This document shows positions 23,208-34,312 of a stretch of DNA of 64,000 nt, piece by piece; within the stretch, counting starts at the first letter, position 1; each line of letters begins with the position of its first letter. Position numbers and translations under genes: made by a program. The stretch lies in NCBI GenBank assembly GCA_037576195.1, contig CM075102.1:45876745-45940744 (forward strand). Reading direction: 5' to 3'. Source of the DNA: Phytoseiulus persimilis (taxonomy: Eukaryota; Arthropoda; Arachnida; Mesostigmata; Phytoseiidae). The notes beneath the pieces are model-generated. The model was not told the DNA's origin and did not search any database. It saw nothing but the letters and a program-made list of their open reading frames with translations.

Positions 23208-23873
23208 TCACCTCTCACTTCCGGCTAGGGTCAGCGCAAACGAAAAGACGCGCGATACAATAGCGGACTTTGCAGATCGCGAACTCGTCAGATAGCGAGC
23301 TCCGTCAGATGAAGAAATGGAGGATGAGTAGGTGCGGCCGAAACGGCTCATATTTCGATGACATAATTGGAGACGGACTGAATCAGGTAGCGCATTGGGC
23401 ATACAGCGCACTGCAAGGGATTCTTTAGTAGCCGGAAAATAATCATCGAACGAGGTGAAATGGATTTGGAGGGTCGATTGAGGTATGTATCCAGAAAAGT
23501 CATTGATTTTTCGGTTTCTCCGAATGAGTTTCCGAAACGGACGGAATGGTTTCCCGCCCGCTACTCTCGGCGATTCAGTTTGAAGCGGGTGACAGTGACA
23601 CGAACGGTTGACCATTGAAATCAAAAACATCAACACCCAGTGGGCGCGGGACGCAGGGAATATTCTCTGCACTGTTTCCGAGAATCGGAGAATCATGTTG
23701 AGGATATGACATCTCTGATCAATGACGTCGACGAATCGATGCATGGATGATGCCAGCTCCGCTCTCTCAAGCCTAATGTTGCACAGATCGAAATTCATCA
23801 TTCTAAGAGAGTAAACCGCCGACCGGAAGAATTGTTTTTGAAGAGTATTGTATAAGTGAAAAACGCGGATCAT
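23208..23873 (-). CDS. Uncharacterised 221-codon open frame
   Basis: A single uninterrupted minus-strand frame starting MIRVFHLYNTLQKQFF. It has a charged helical segment (NIRLERAELASSMHRFVDVI, continuing with QRCHIL) followed by a hydrophobic stretch VLMFLISMV. That order loosely resembles part of an arthropod gustatory-receptor-type protein, but no diagnostic motif is visible. It lies just downstream of the KNL1-like gene on the same strand. It is separated from it by that gene's stop codon and AATAAA signal, so it is not its last exon. It could be a chance open frame. Confidence 0.25.
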   Translation of the reverse strand: MIRVFHLYNTLQKQFFRSAVYSLRMMNFDLCNIRLERAELASSMHRFVDVIDQRCHILNMILRFSETVQRIFPASRAHWVLMFLISMVNRSCHCHPLQTESPRVAGGKPFRPFRKLIRRNRKINDFSGYIPQSTLQIHFTSFDDYFPATKESLAVRCMPNALPDSVRLQLCHRNMSRFGRTYSSSISSSDGARYLTSSRSAKSAIVSRVFSFALTLAGSER

Positions 23874-25270
23874 GTTTATCTACGAATGAATTGACTAAGG
23901 CTGCGATTTGAATACGAAAATATCGACTTGACCCTTTCAAGCGAACGTCCGTGCATTAAACAATCCAACGAAGATATCCGGCGACAAGTGGGCTCGACAA
24001 CTGACAACACTTAGGAAGAGCGAATGCGGGGGGAACAAACTCTAGCGTGGAAGTGCTCTGCTCTCAAGTAGAGCGTGTAGCGTACGGTAAATGTCGTGTT
24101 TGTGAAAGTCTCATAGAAGTGCCCTCCGCGAGTGTTTATCTTCAGCCGACTTATTGAGCCCCTCAGTAGTTGTTTTCAACGCAGGTGTTTCGAAATTCGG
24201 CAAGACCGCGGCCCGCGTGAGCTTTATCCTGTGAAGCACGAGAGGCTTCTCCCACCGTTGGTTGAGACTTCGAGAATCGTCGAGCGAGAACTCAAACACA
24301 GTTCTCTCCAGTGTTCATCCGATGCTTCGGACGAAAGAGAGATCGCTCTTGTTTCAGCAGGATGATGATCGCTTCATCATTGAGTTCCTTGATCGTAGAA
24401 GTTCTGCGCGTCTAACCACGGAGCCCCATTTCTCAGAACTATTTCGATCATGTCGAAGCCGGATTCGTGACATTGAACCTATGGAACACCGAGCTGCATT
24501 CAGTGCAGCTCACATCGGAGCCTCGAGGAGAGAGGCAACAATCCGATAAAGCCCTCTGAGGGCTTCTGTTGTAGTTGCTTTTGGCAGTTGGCACCAATCG
24601 TTCTCGGAACTCAGAGTTGCTGCGAACTTCCGTCGCTCTGCCCGGCTGGTCGCTGTCAAATCGATCCATGCGGGAGCTCCTGATGCTTTCTACCCGGCTC
24701 CCGAAGAGCGATATGCAGTTTTCGATGCAATCACCAGATCAGTACTGCTGGTAAGATCCGGCTCGGGGGTCATGTAACGTAGATCGGTCAATAATATGGA
24801 GGGAGGTGAGGACAGAAGTGGTACTTAAAAGCAGTGAAGTTCATCTGGTCCGGGGAAATCGCATGAGAGCCCCACGACTCCGACACTTACGGGGATCAAG
24901 CCGACGACTCACCGTCGCCGGAGGCTCCCGCTCATGGGATCATGGTAAATCAATCAGCCAGGGCCAAGCTGGTTCGGCGCAGCCGAGTAATGTCCGAAAG
25001 GTCACGCCAAGACAAGCGAGTTACCCGATGTTTCCTTCCGCGGTTCCGCGAGAGCTCTCGCTACTTTCAATCCGGGCTCGAGTCGATCATCAGATCGAGA
25101 TGAGAAATTGGCACGACGAAACCCGTCACCTTCTTCCCTCCCAACTGCACGGGGATGATGAAGGGGCGGAGTGAATATTAGGGAGAATGAGAGCGTTTCG
25201 ATGGAACGCAGCTATGCGCGACTCAAAATCCCGAAACAACGATAGGCTTCTACGGTAAATTCTAACTTCG
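23874..25270. other. Intergenic, no recognised gene
   Basis: I see no coding signal. Two short perfect hairpins occur, GAGCTGCA-TTCAG-TGCAGCTC near 24488-24508 and AAGCCCTCTGAGGGCTT near 24547-24563. Neither is attached to a recognised gene. Confidence 0.35.
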
Positions 25271-25281
25271 TAGATTGTGGG

Positions 25282-25287
25282 TTTATT
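25282..25287 (-). terminator. Polyadenylation signal of the KNL1-like gene
   Basis: TTTATT on the plus strand reads AATAAA on the minus strand, 34 bp beyond the stop codon at 25321. It marks the 3' end of the kinetochore-scaffold gene and separates it from the open frame at 23208-23873. Confidence 0.5.
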
Positions 25288-25320
25288 GATATATTACAGT
25301 CTCCCGAGCCGCTGCCGCCG

Positions 25321-28300
25321 TCAGGATCCCGTCGATTTCAACATTTCTTCCGCAGCGATCTCCAAGTTTCTACGATGAACCTTGTTCATTCGTTCACGGT
25401 AGTCTAGGGTTCCGTCACTCTTCCACGCCGCATGAAGATCGTTGCTTCTGAAACTAATCTCCAAGTTCAAATCTCTCTTTCGAGCACGAAATCTGTCTGA
25501 ATGTGAGCTGTCGAACGCCCGAATCCCCGAGCAGAAGTTGAGATTCATCTTTAGGGTTAGCTGAGACATAGCGAGTTGTTCATTCTTTTTACCTTAGATC
25601 GGTTGCCGTGTCTTGCGGCACTAATTCCTCTTGTAGGTTGGCATCCACGTAGGCCCTGATGAAGCGGTTTCTCCACGTCATACTGCGGAAATGAAGAAGT
25701 ATCAGACACTTTGATTGAAGCATCCGGGACTGGGTCGCCTACTAACGGAACATATCTGATGGAGGCCGTATATGACAATGTGTGAGACTCACTTCAAGTA
25801 GACTTGTTGTTTCTCGTCGCACCAGTGTAGCCTATGTTTAACGCTCTCGAAGGCATCGAAACACGAGTCGATGACCTTAAGCGCGGAAAAAACTTTGGAC
25901 TGGGCCTCCGTCCAAGTTTTCGCGTTGAAACTACTCCGTCCGCCAAACGCATTCTTGACCCAAGTACCAACATAAGACGAAAACGCGCAGACCGGCACTG
26001 GAAGTTCGACGGCTGTGGCGGTGCACGCCACTAGTCCATCTTCTCTCTCTCTGCACTCGACGGTCATACAGGGAAGGAAGTTGACTCGATAACTGCAATG
26101 ATCAGCGAAAGATCACGTCAAGTCAGAGAGAACTAAAGATATAACCTGTGATGGCGACGAGCGGCATCCGCCCATGCGCTCTCTGAGACGAGCTCGGGAG
26201 ACGAGGCTCTCCGTTGACCCATCAGTCTGTCTCGTATTCGGAGCGGTTCCAGTATTTGGAGTTTTTTCAATGCTCACCTAACGGCAGCAGTCCTCGATTG
26301 GCGGTCGGTGGCAATTTTGAATTTTTCAGGTGAGAAGGCTCGATAGAATGGTCGGTTATCAATTAGCACGGTTGTTTCCAGATGAAATTCAGCTTCGAGT
26401 CGAGTCAAAATACAACGTGATTCTTCGAGCACGTCTCGCATGACTTTCCTTTGACTCCTGAAAGCAAGGCAGTTCTGGCCATCGTCACGAGCGGTTTTCG
26501 AAACGACAAACGAAATTTAGTCTGGGATACTGAATGCGATGTCGCAGCCCCGGGGTTCCGTTGAGGAATACTCGAGACACTGTCGCAATACTCACTCTAA
26601 GAATGTCTCGAGTTCGACATTCACGTCCAATATCAGAGCCTTCCGCAATTTTTCCTCATCTACTGCAATGATTTGTTTGCCTCTCGCATCCTCGACGGTA
26701 GGAATGGGTGCGTGTTCCACAAGGGGCTCAGCGAAGACGCTGAACAAATCCGGATCATCTGGAATACAAATCATCATCAGGTCATTCATAATGATAATGT
26801 AGAGTCCGATGAGGTGGGTCGGCCAAACGAACACCCTGTTCAAGCTCGAAGGCATACAGTCCCAAATCCGTGCTGTCGATGCGGCACTGCCGGATGCTGA
26901 CGAAAAGGGATCGACTCGGTTCCCGGCTCAGGATTGCTCAACTTTTCTACATGTGCTCAAGTCCGGGCAGGAATATGAGAAGCTCAAAACCGGGGAAGTC
27001 TGCAATCGGCCGCATTCCTGTTTAGCGCATACCACAGAGCGAGAATATTCCTGGAGGTACTCACACTCGATCCATTCGTCAAGGCTCGAATCCGCATTCG
27101 GCGTTTCATTTGCGGGATGGATTGCACGAGTACTCTGATGCAGGGAACAGAGGGTATCGTCGAGATGGTTCGGACTCGGCTCGACCTCGTCTGCCAACCC
27201 GCTGGCTTCGTCTTCAGAATGGTCCTTGGTCTGGAAGTCAGAGAACAGTTGAGCTGTCCGATGGTCCTCTGAAATTCACAACCTTACCGCCGAAAGCCAG
27301 AGCTTGCGAAGCATTCCCACCAACCTGCGAGCTGTGGTGCATGGAGTACGTCTCATTCGCAGATATGGCATCGAAAGTTCTTCTCGTGGCTGGAACCGAG
27401 TCGAAATCTGCGGGTACAACATCGAAGGTTCTCCGCGTTGAAGGAACCGAACTACAATCATCAGCTGGGACATCGAAGGTCCTCCGCGGCGCTAAGGCTG
27501 AACTGCATTCTTCCGGTAGAACGTCGAACGTTTTTTGCGTCACAGGAACTGAGCTGGAATCCGCAGGCAGGATGTCGAATGTTCGTCGCTCCGAACGAGT
27601 CGAGCCAAGCTCCGAGCTCACTTCTAGACAAGGGGACAGTCGTCTTTGGAGATTTCGAGGATTCGGGGACGCGCGAACTCTTTCCTCGATCGATTCCGAG
27701 ATGTCACTCTTCAAATCTACCCATGTGGATCGACGAGGACTCGAACTCTTCGCTGCGTTGGCATCAGCGAAAGTCGAGCCCTGAGAGCTATCGTCGCTGC
27801 CGAGCGCAGTGCGCTCTTCGACGACCTCCTTGGCGTGAGGGGCCAGCATCGAGTCTCGTGAGTTCGCTAAGCGGTTAGACGATCGGGATTCGTTGCAATC
27901 GGCTTCTTCGTCGATGTTCTCGGTTTCGCTATGATGATTGGAGTCTTTCGAAAATCCAGACTGGTTCGATCCACTCTCTGGGGAAAGAATTCGCTCTGGA
28001 AATTTCACGTTGAGTTCGTCATCCTGGTCCAAGTTGTTGACTCCGGTGACGTCAAACCAAGATTCTGACTGCGCCCGAGTAATTTCTTGGGATCCCGGAC
28101 GTTGGGAATCCTCGAGAGATGGCTCTTCCCCGAGCATATCGTCATCGTCAAACTTTCCCGTTTCCCCATACAACGGCGTCGCACTGTTTTCAAGCGCGCC
28201 CTCTGCCTCACAGGAGGCTAACGTTGACTCCATGTAAGGTGGGAGCGACGGCCTCGACGGCTCAAGCGTAGTGTCCAATCTACTGCTTAGGAAACTCGCA

Positions 28301-29853
28301 GGTTTATCCATGGCATTCGTAGTGTCGAGAACCCCATCAAAATTAACACAAAGTGGCACATCAGGAGTCGCACTAAAATCAAGCTCTTCTGGATGCTCAG
28401 GCTTTTCCCGTCTACCTGGAAAAACGAGGAGGAAACGATGATATCGGAGCGATCAGAACTGAGAATCAGCAACATGAATATTGTCAAAGCCACTCTCACC
28501 AGTTTGGCTGTGGAGGGCTGCTTGTATTCCATAGATGTCGAGAGCGGATTTCGTTTCGTCACTGCACCGGCTGGGTTTCAAAAGTTTCGAGGCTACTTTG
28601 AGGATTTCGTCCTTTACTGAGTCCGTTCGCTCTTTGCGGAGCTCAACTGCGATGAATTGTTCTCCAGTTATTTCATGTCCTACATCATGACATTCGCAGG
28701 GATCACTTGCCTCTTGCATATCGAATGTTGAACCACCGTTCGAGAATTTCGAGAGGCTGAGAAGGGCTTGGGGGTTCGACCCGGATTTGATAGACTCACC
28801 GGGTCGGGTTTTATCCTCGCCATCAATCGGAGCTGGATTCGCTACTGGATGCTCCACGGGCACCGCTGGAAAGGACGTTCCTTTTTATAGGATTACGACC
28901 CAGATTTCTAGAAATCTTTTCAAACTACATAGGAATCTGAAGACCATAGTGAGAACACACTCGTTTGAGGCTGCTGCTTCTCGCTGCGATCCTTCGGTTT
29001 CTCCGGCTGCTTTTGCTGGGCAGGCAAGTCAAGATCCACTTCCATATTATCATCCATCCAATCGAAGCCTCCTTCTTCCCCGTCTGGAAAAACGGTAAGT
29101 TTTCTTCAATGTCGTCTCTCCACGAATCGAATCACGGAAAATCTCAAACGAACACTCTTGATTCGACGTCGCCGAGATTGTCATTTTTGGGAGGCGGTTA
29201 CACAGCGCGGAAGCGTTTCGAGAGGAAGAAATTCTCACCATCGGGGGAATCTTCGACGCGAGTCGTTTCCATCATTCCCGTTGAAGATGATGAATCGAAT
29301 CCGCGCACAGCCAAGGTTTGGCTCATTGTGTGTTCCATCAATGACATCGAGGACTGCAAAAATTGACTCAGACTTATCCCAATGCGATCCGCGAGAGAGC
29401 TACGTCGCTGAATATGGCTTCGACTGGAAGTTCAAGCGGCGTCCCAGAACATGAAGAGCGCTATTCACACCGGAAATCGACCCTACGGTTCGAAGTCTGG
29501 TCAGCATAGTATGTTAATGTGTAGATACGTTCTCATCTGCAGATGAGCATAGTAAGGATGTCTCAAGCAGAGCGGATACCGTTTGAAGCAACCGCGTGAA
29601 AAAGTTGTCCCAACCAGATGCCTTCCTACTTGACATGACTCCAAGATAGTTTCCGGCTTTTTCCCCCCTCACGTAAGGATCAGTATAATTTCCAGTCAGT
29701 GTCGGATTCGACGACGTTTCGAATGAAGTCATTGATTACCTGCCCAGTGGAGTCGAGATTCGTCTGTCTCGTCGACTCATCGGAATCCACTTGGAAGAGT
29801 CTCGTATGATTGTTGGCGCTGAAGCTCACTCGTTTATTCAGCGGCCGAGTCAT
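25321..29853 (-). CDS. KNL1: Divergent KNL1/Spc105-like outer-kinetochore scaffold
   Basis: KNL1 recruits PP1 and the Bub checkpoint proteins to kinetochores. Eleven phase-consistent minus-strand exons give 978 residues: 29853-29740, 29353-29239, 29083-28961, 28865-28500, 28415-27283, 27230-27065, 26758-26596, 26457-26278, 26092-25793, 25682-25593, 25507-25321. Near the N-terminus, NKRVSFSANNHTRLFQ matches the KNL1 pattern of a PP1-binding RVSF motif followed by an xxFQ element. Exon 2 has two MELT-like cores, MEHT and METT. Exon 5 has five tandem copies of [RK]TFD at about 15-residue spacing. The C-terminal third is ordered and cysteine-bearing and could be the RWD region, but I cannot confirm that. 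The exon 5 donor is the weakest join: an AAG|GTTGTG site keeps phase, while a stronger GTAAGG site 5 bp upstream does not. An optional in-frame exon may lie near 26155-26250. The family call rests mainly on the N-terminal motifs. Confidence 0.6.
27366..27592 (-). repeat. Five tandem TFD-type protein repeats in the KNL1-like exon
   Basis: Coding repeats of about 45-48 bp give the register [RK]TFD[IVA]-x-P-x-[DE]-x-S. One copy is a residue shorter than the others. A related lone STFDM occurs upstream in exon 4. The copies have diverged at third positions and in the linker, so they are not a recent slippage product. Confidence 0.75.
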
Positions 29854-29976
29854 CGTGATGTCGTCATCATCTCTCCGCCTGATTATCTTTAAGGTACGAC
29901 TGAGATTTAGACGAATGAAATAGTGACGGAGAAAAGCTCCAAAATATGAAGATAAAGAAATGAGCAGCAACTCACC

Positions 29977-30122
29977 GAGCGTCGCCCGTGCATCTTGTCA
30001 CTCCTGAACTGAGGTTCCCACCTTCCTACAATATCTTGCGTGACCTATGGTAACTATATCCACATCACCGCAACTGACTCTGTCAGATACCTGCGTTGAG
30101 CACGGCCGTTATTTTGGCCAAG
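29977..30122. promoter_or_regulatory. Candidate divergent promoter between KNL1-like gene and a plus-strand open frame
   Basis: A minus-strand donor (exon base 29976, then GTGAGTTG) suggests a 5'-UTR exon of the KNL1-like gene ends here. An open frame runs in the other direction from an ATG at 30123. The interval of about 150 bp would serve both transcripts. No TATA box or named motif was seen. Confidence 0.25.
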
Positions 30123-30458
30123 ATGCCGCCGGTCGAATTCGGAGCCGAACCCTCAAAGGGAGAGGGTGGTTCGAAGTTTTGGCGGGAGATGTCCCACACC
30201 GTTCGATCTCTGCTGCACCCTTTTCAACCCGATGAAAGCTCCATCGAATGCCCTGAGAGTATCGACTTGTTTTGCTCAGTCAGTCAAAGGACGCGATCTG
30301 GGTCTATTCGACGATCTCTAACTTTGCCTCTGATGACGCCAGAGGGCTACGGCGTTCCGCTGGGACCCTTGTCTGGTTCTAGTTCGATTCTGACAGACGT
30401 GCGGGATTCTACAGTGGTGTGCGCTCTGGGTTTCTACATAAATCAACGTTTCATTTGA
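30123..30458 (+). CDS. Candidate first coding exon, unknown protein
   Basis: An open frame of 111 codons from an ATG in good context (CCAAGATG), beginning MPPVEFGAEPSKGEGGSKFW. It is rich in Ser and Pro with little low complexity and reads like genuine coding sequence. No domain is recognised. No clean donor was found before the stop. A competing minus-strand exon model overlaps 30318-30536, so only one of the two is likely to be right. Confidence 0.25.
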   Translation: MPPVEFGAEPSKGEGGSKFWREMSHTVRSLLHPFQPDESSIECPESIDLFCSVSQRTRSGSIRRSLTLPLMTPEGYGVPLGPLSGSSSILTDVRDSTVVCALGFYINQRFI

Positions 30459-30786
30459 CGTAGACTTCGGAAGGTTCAGGACGAGTCCGTCGATGTTCCA
30501 TGAAAACGACGATCCCGGTTTTGGTTCCACTGGCATTCATGTGTTCCCATGAGCGGTGCAAGATTGCGCATCACCCGGCAAGGCGACGGAAAAGTTGAAT
30601 GAGCAGTCCGAATAACAGACTCACGAGCTTACCTATTCTGTCTTCGATGGAGCCCGATAATTTGTTCGAGACATACAGATCAGATTTAGCGAGGTGATTC
30701 CCATATCGAAGAGTGGTCGTAATGTTATAGTCTCTTCCGAGAGTCGGGCAAGCGATTGTGGATTCTGAGTGGAAATTTCTTCTTCC
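30318..30786 (-). CDS. Candidate two-exon fragment, unknown protein, competing with the plus-strand frame
   Basis: A minus-strand segment of about 150 bp after an acceptor (TTTCCACTCAG) reads STIACPTLGRDYNITTTLRY and continues to LSGSIEDRI. It ends at a donor ATAG|GTAAGC near 30636. An in-phase acceptor near 30534 then gives VEPKPGSSFSWNIDGLVLNL. Alternating polar and hydrophobic residues suggest beta strands. No family is recognised. The joins rest only on phase and consensus. Confidence 0.2.
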
Positions 30787-31009
30787 GATCCATTCTCGGA
30801 GCGGATATCGGATGGAGAGCCGTGTACGACGTTACGTTCCAGGGGTTGGAACTCTCGAATAGAATTCGACATCACCGGAAGTTAATGATAACATGGGGAA
30901 GAGGCAGATGTAGGAAACGTTGAATATTCAAGTCTCTCTTGGATCCACCTAACAGATGTTTGGAGTTATTAGTTCCACATAGACCAAACATATTTGGAAT
31001 GCTGCAGGA

Positions 31010-32070
31010 TCAGAACTGGACGACAGGAGTCGATACGACACAATGGATTGGGTGCGTGCAAATGATCTGAGCGCTAAACTTTGACAGCTCAAAACTCCTT
31101 CCAGAAGGCACAGAAAGATGATGAAAGTATTCGGAAGCTCCAAGATGCCGCCGATTTTGTATTGATTCAACGAGCGGCCCGCTGACACCGATGACTTCAC
31201 TGGAATGGGTCGAAATCGAAAAATCGCGATTTTTCCACACCGGCGGAGCAAAAGTTATGACCCCCTGTTTGCTCTTCGGGATCATGAAGTTCATCGGGAA
31301 TCGACCTGTTTCAGGGGAAAATTTAGCGATTCGGCCGCTGCCAAGCAGAAATATCGGCCTCGGAAGTTTCGATTCCTAGCCCTCCTGACCACTTTGTTGA
31401 GTGAATGGGAAATATATGGGCCTTCTCAAGAAATGTTCACCTCCCTCACAAAACAAGCCAATTCGAGATGCCGCATAGCGCATCTTATATATAGCTTCAC
31501 ATTGCGAGATGGAATCACAAGTTTCACTTTCGATGATTGAGCCGTCCCATGGCTGGTACTGGCACGATTTCCCCTGGAAACTCCTGGAAGGCCGAAAATT
31601 GGATCATATGACATGTTCTTCAAGCGTTGAGCTCGGGTTCAAGATGTGCCATGCGGCGAGTTGGAGCATTTCCTGAAAAGGCATATATTTTTCCCATTCA
31701 CTCAACAGAGTGGTCGAGAGGGCTAAAAATCGAAACTTCAGCGGCCAAAGCGCTTAATTTTGTTGCCAGCTTAGTTTGAAACAGCTTAATTTTCGACGAA
31801 CTTCATGACTTCGAGGAGAAGACAAGGGGTCATAATCTCAGTTTCGCCGGAATCTTCCGGCAGAACCATTGTTGTTGGCGGACCGTTCGTTGAATCAATA
31901 CGAGCAGCATCTGTAAGCTGAGTAAATTTCGCGTATTTTGAGCTACTTGTCATCTTTTTGCGCCTTCTGGAAGCGGATTTATGAGCTGTCACAGTTCAGC
32001 GCTCAGAACTTTCGCACGCACCCAATAATTCATCCGCCAGAGCTCTTCCTTTGTCCCAGTTTCAAGCTCA
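31010..32070. repeat. Large imperfect inverted repeat, arms about 430-480 bp
   Basis: The left arm (about 31010-31490) is similar in reverse complement to the right arm (about 31640-32070), with a spacer of about 150 bp. Matching blocks include the GTTGAGTGAATGGGAAA run, TATGACCCC[C/T]TGT, CATGAAGTTC, ATTGATTCAACGA[G/A]CGG and TTCTGGAAG. The left arm has about 35 bp absent from the right. Identity is moderate by eye. A further degenerate block near 35125-35160 matches the right arm, so this is a dispersed family, probably a foldback or paired non-autonomous transposon. Confidence 0.6.
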
Positions 32071-33949
32071 GTCTCCTAATAAGCATCTCAAGCAACCAAG
32101 CAGGAACAATCAGAATAAGCAGCTCCGCGTGCTCACTCTATCGATTGCAACTCTGTCGAACCCGCCGTGATCTACCGACAGGGGCCAACCAGCAATTGGC
32201 ACGCCCAATCCGGGAATACCAGCACAACGGAATATTGTAAAGAGCCCTAGAACCGTAGAATCTGAGACTTCCTTCTCGTTGAGACTGCCCGAAACTTTCA
32301 ATTCGATTCAATGGCTCTTCATTCGGATAGAGGTGATTGTGGAAACGATAGCAGCATCACAGCACTATAATCATCAGTGTGTCATAAGAGCAGCGAAGGA
32401 TCACAATGAATTTGCCTTCTCGACATCTTTGAACGAAGTCTCCACGAGAATGAGTTGCTAACTGCATCGGTCTCCGCCATGGACTTCAACTTCTTCGGGT
32501 CCAGAGGGGCGCTCCGAGAAGGTCTTCGGTTGCAATGTTCTTCCTCGCGTTCAGCCTTCCGCCGATTCTCCGACGGTTCCCGTCATCAACGACGCCCCGC
32601 AGAGGATTCCGCGTCTTCTGACAGGAGTTTATCTTTCTGGAAATCCGGATGCGTCGACGATTCGGATCTGTAGAGGAAATTGGGTGACAAATGCGAACGA
32701 CTGGAAGTCGAGACGGAGGGTATCACGCCTTCCGGCCTGCCAGTATCAAACACCACATCGTACCCGTCGGAGCTGTCAATGCTCAATTGTGGAATGTCGT
32801 CAGCTAAGTTTCCGAGGTTATCGAAATGAATGAAAATGGATTCATGTCTCACCGGTGCCCGCACCAAGTTCACATTCCACCAAAACGCAACGTGGGCGCG
32901 TGATTCTCTGGGGAGATGGATGCGCGATGATTTTCATCTCGCCCTTCTCGATGTCCGAGCTGAGCTAAGCAGCCAGCCAGCGCGCTATTCTCTACTGCTG
33001 TGAACATCGGAGGGCCTCGGGAATTTCCTCTAGTTGCTCAGGACGGGGCCATCACCTTCTCGCATTTCCGTATGCCGCAGGCTTCAGAAGTCCAGGTGGA
33101 ACCATCCGCATTCTCTGGAGGTTGTGGTGCCCTCCTCATTCTTTGCGCTTTTAATCAACGGTATGTTCCAATTCCTCTTGGATACAGAATCACCATGGCT
33201 TGCTATTATCATGATGGCGGAAACGGCACGAACAGAAATGACAGTTCTTCCGGGAGTCGATCAGGGGAGCCCGCGCCCACAAGCGTCCTCGATTTTCTTC
33301 TCCCCGCCACGAGCTCCGAACTTCGATGAGCTTCAATTAATTCCTCACACACTTTGAGCCTGGGAGCCGCGACGCAACCGACCACAATAGGAGCAGGTCA
33401 CGTACGGTGCGAAACTATGGAACTATAGGAATTATAAAAACCAATACTTGGGCGTTCTTCCGATAGAGGGTTGGATGGATCTTCAGAACCCAACGTATCG
33501 AACTTCTCTGATGACGGGCCAGTCTCTAGAAAAACCTAGCTGAGTCGATCCCCGAAACAAAAAACCTCAGCACCGGATGACCGGCAAAAATCGTGAACAC
33601 TCACGAGACTCCGAAAAACCCGAGCAAAAGTGGAGGCATATAACGATGAGTAACAGAATGCAAATCAATGATGTGCAACAGGAAGCAGATCGATGACGAC
33701 CAGCGGAAAGCTAGTCGATGACGACCATAAGGAAGCGACTCTATGGATGAGAGCCCCTGAACTGATCTGTTAATGATTCCATGAAAACAATACTCAGCGT
33801 ACCGACAACAAGGCCGAAGAGAAAGGCAAGTTGCAACAGCGAATTCCATATCATGTGAGCAAATCTTTCTCTACATAAATTCGATGCTAGCTGAAGTTGA
33901 CTCATACTGTCCAGCTCTTTTGTTCTTCACTTCCTCCATCGGTGTAGTT
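32071..33949. other. No firmly recognised gene
   Basis: Overlapping open frames of up to about 110 codons occur on both strands (32586-32873 minus, 33000-33357 plus). The minus frame has balanced, non-repetitive composition and ends SESSTHPDFQKDKLLSEDAE, but it lacks supporting splice sites. No domain is recognised. Confidence 0.3.
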
Positions 33950-34312
33950 CAGTGGTTCTCAACCTGGGGTCGGCGAACCCTAATAGGATCTGTCAGGCAT
34001 TTCTGGGATTTCGAGGGAGCCCGTGAGGAGTAAATGAGAATCTTTTTTGAAAGCATTCAGGAACATTCATATTTGCCCTCTCAATTTTGCAACATCGAGC
34101 ATTTCCAGAGCTTTCTCTCTTTTTTCCCTGATACGCAGTCCAGGGACTGTTCCATTGCTCATGGGTCAACATTCCATTGGGACCGTGTGATCTTGAACTT
34201 CAGGGACAAGGGATCCGCAGGGATCCTTGGAAAGGACGAGGGTTGGTCTGAGGACCCGCCGGGGATAGTGGTGTCGCCAGGGGGAGAGGACAAGGGGGTC
34301 ATGGACCCCTAA
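33950..34312 (+). mobile_element. hAT/Charlie-like non-autonomous element fragment
   Basis: The sequence starting at 33950, CAGTGGTTCTCAACCTGGGG, is the characteristic terminal inverted repeat of Charlie-type hAT elements. It is followed by G-rich sequence with GACCC/GGGTC motifs to about 34312 (GGGGGTCATGGACCCC). No matching right-hand terminal repeat and no transposase were seen, so this is a truncated or decayed copy. Confidence 0.5.

Noticed and set aside
23208..23873. C-terminal RWD exon of the KNL1-like gene
   Set aside because: The KNL1-like gene already has a stop at 25321 and an AATAAA signal at 25282-25287, upstream of this frame.
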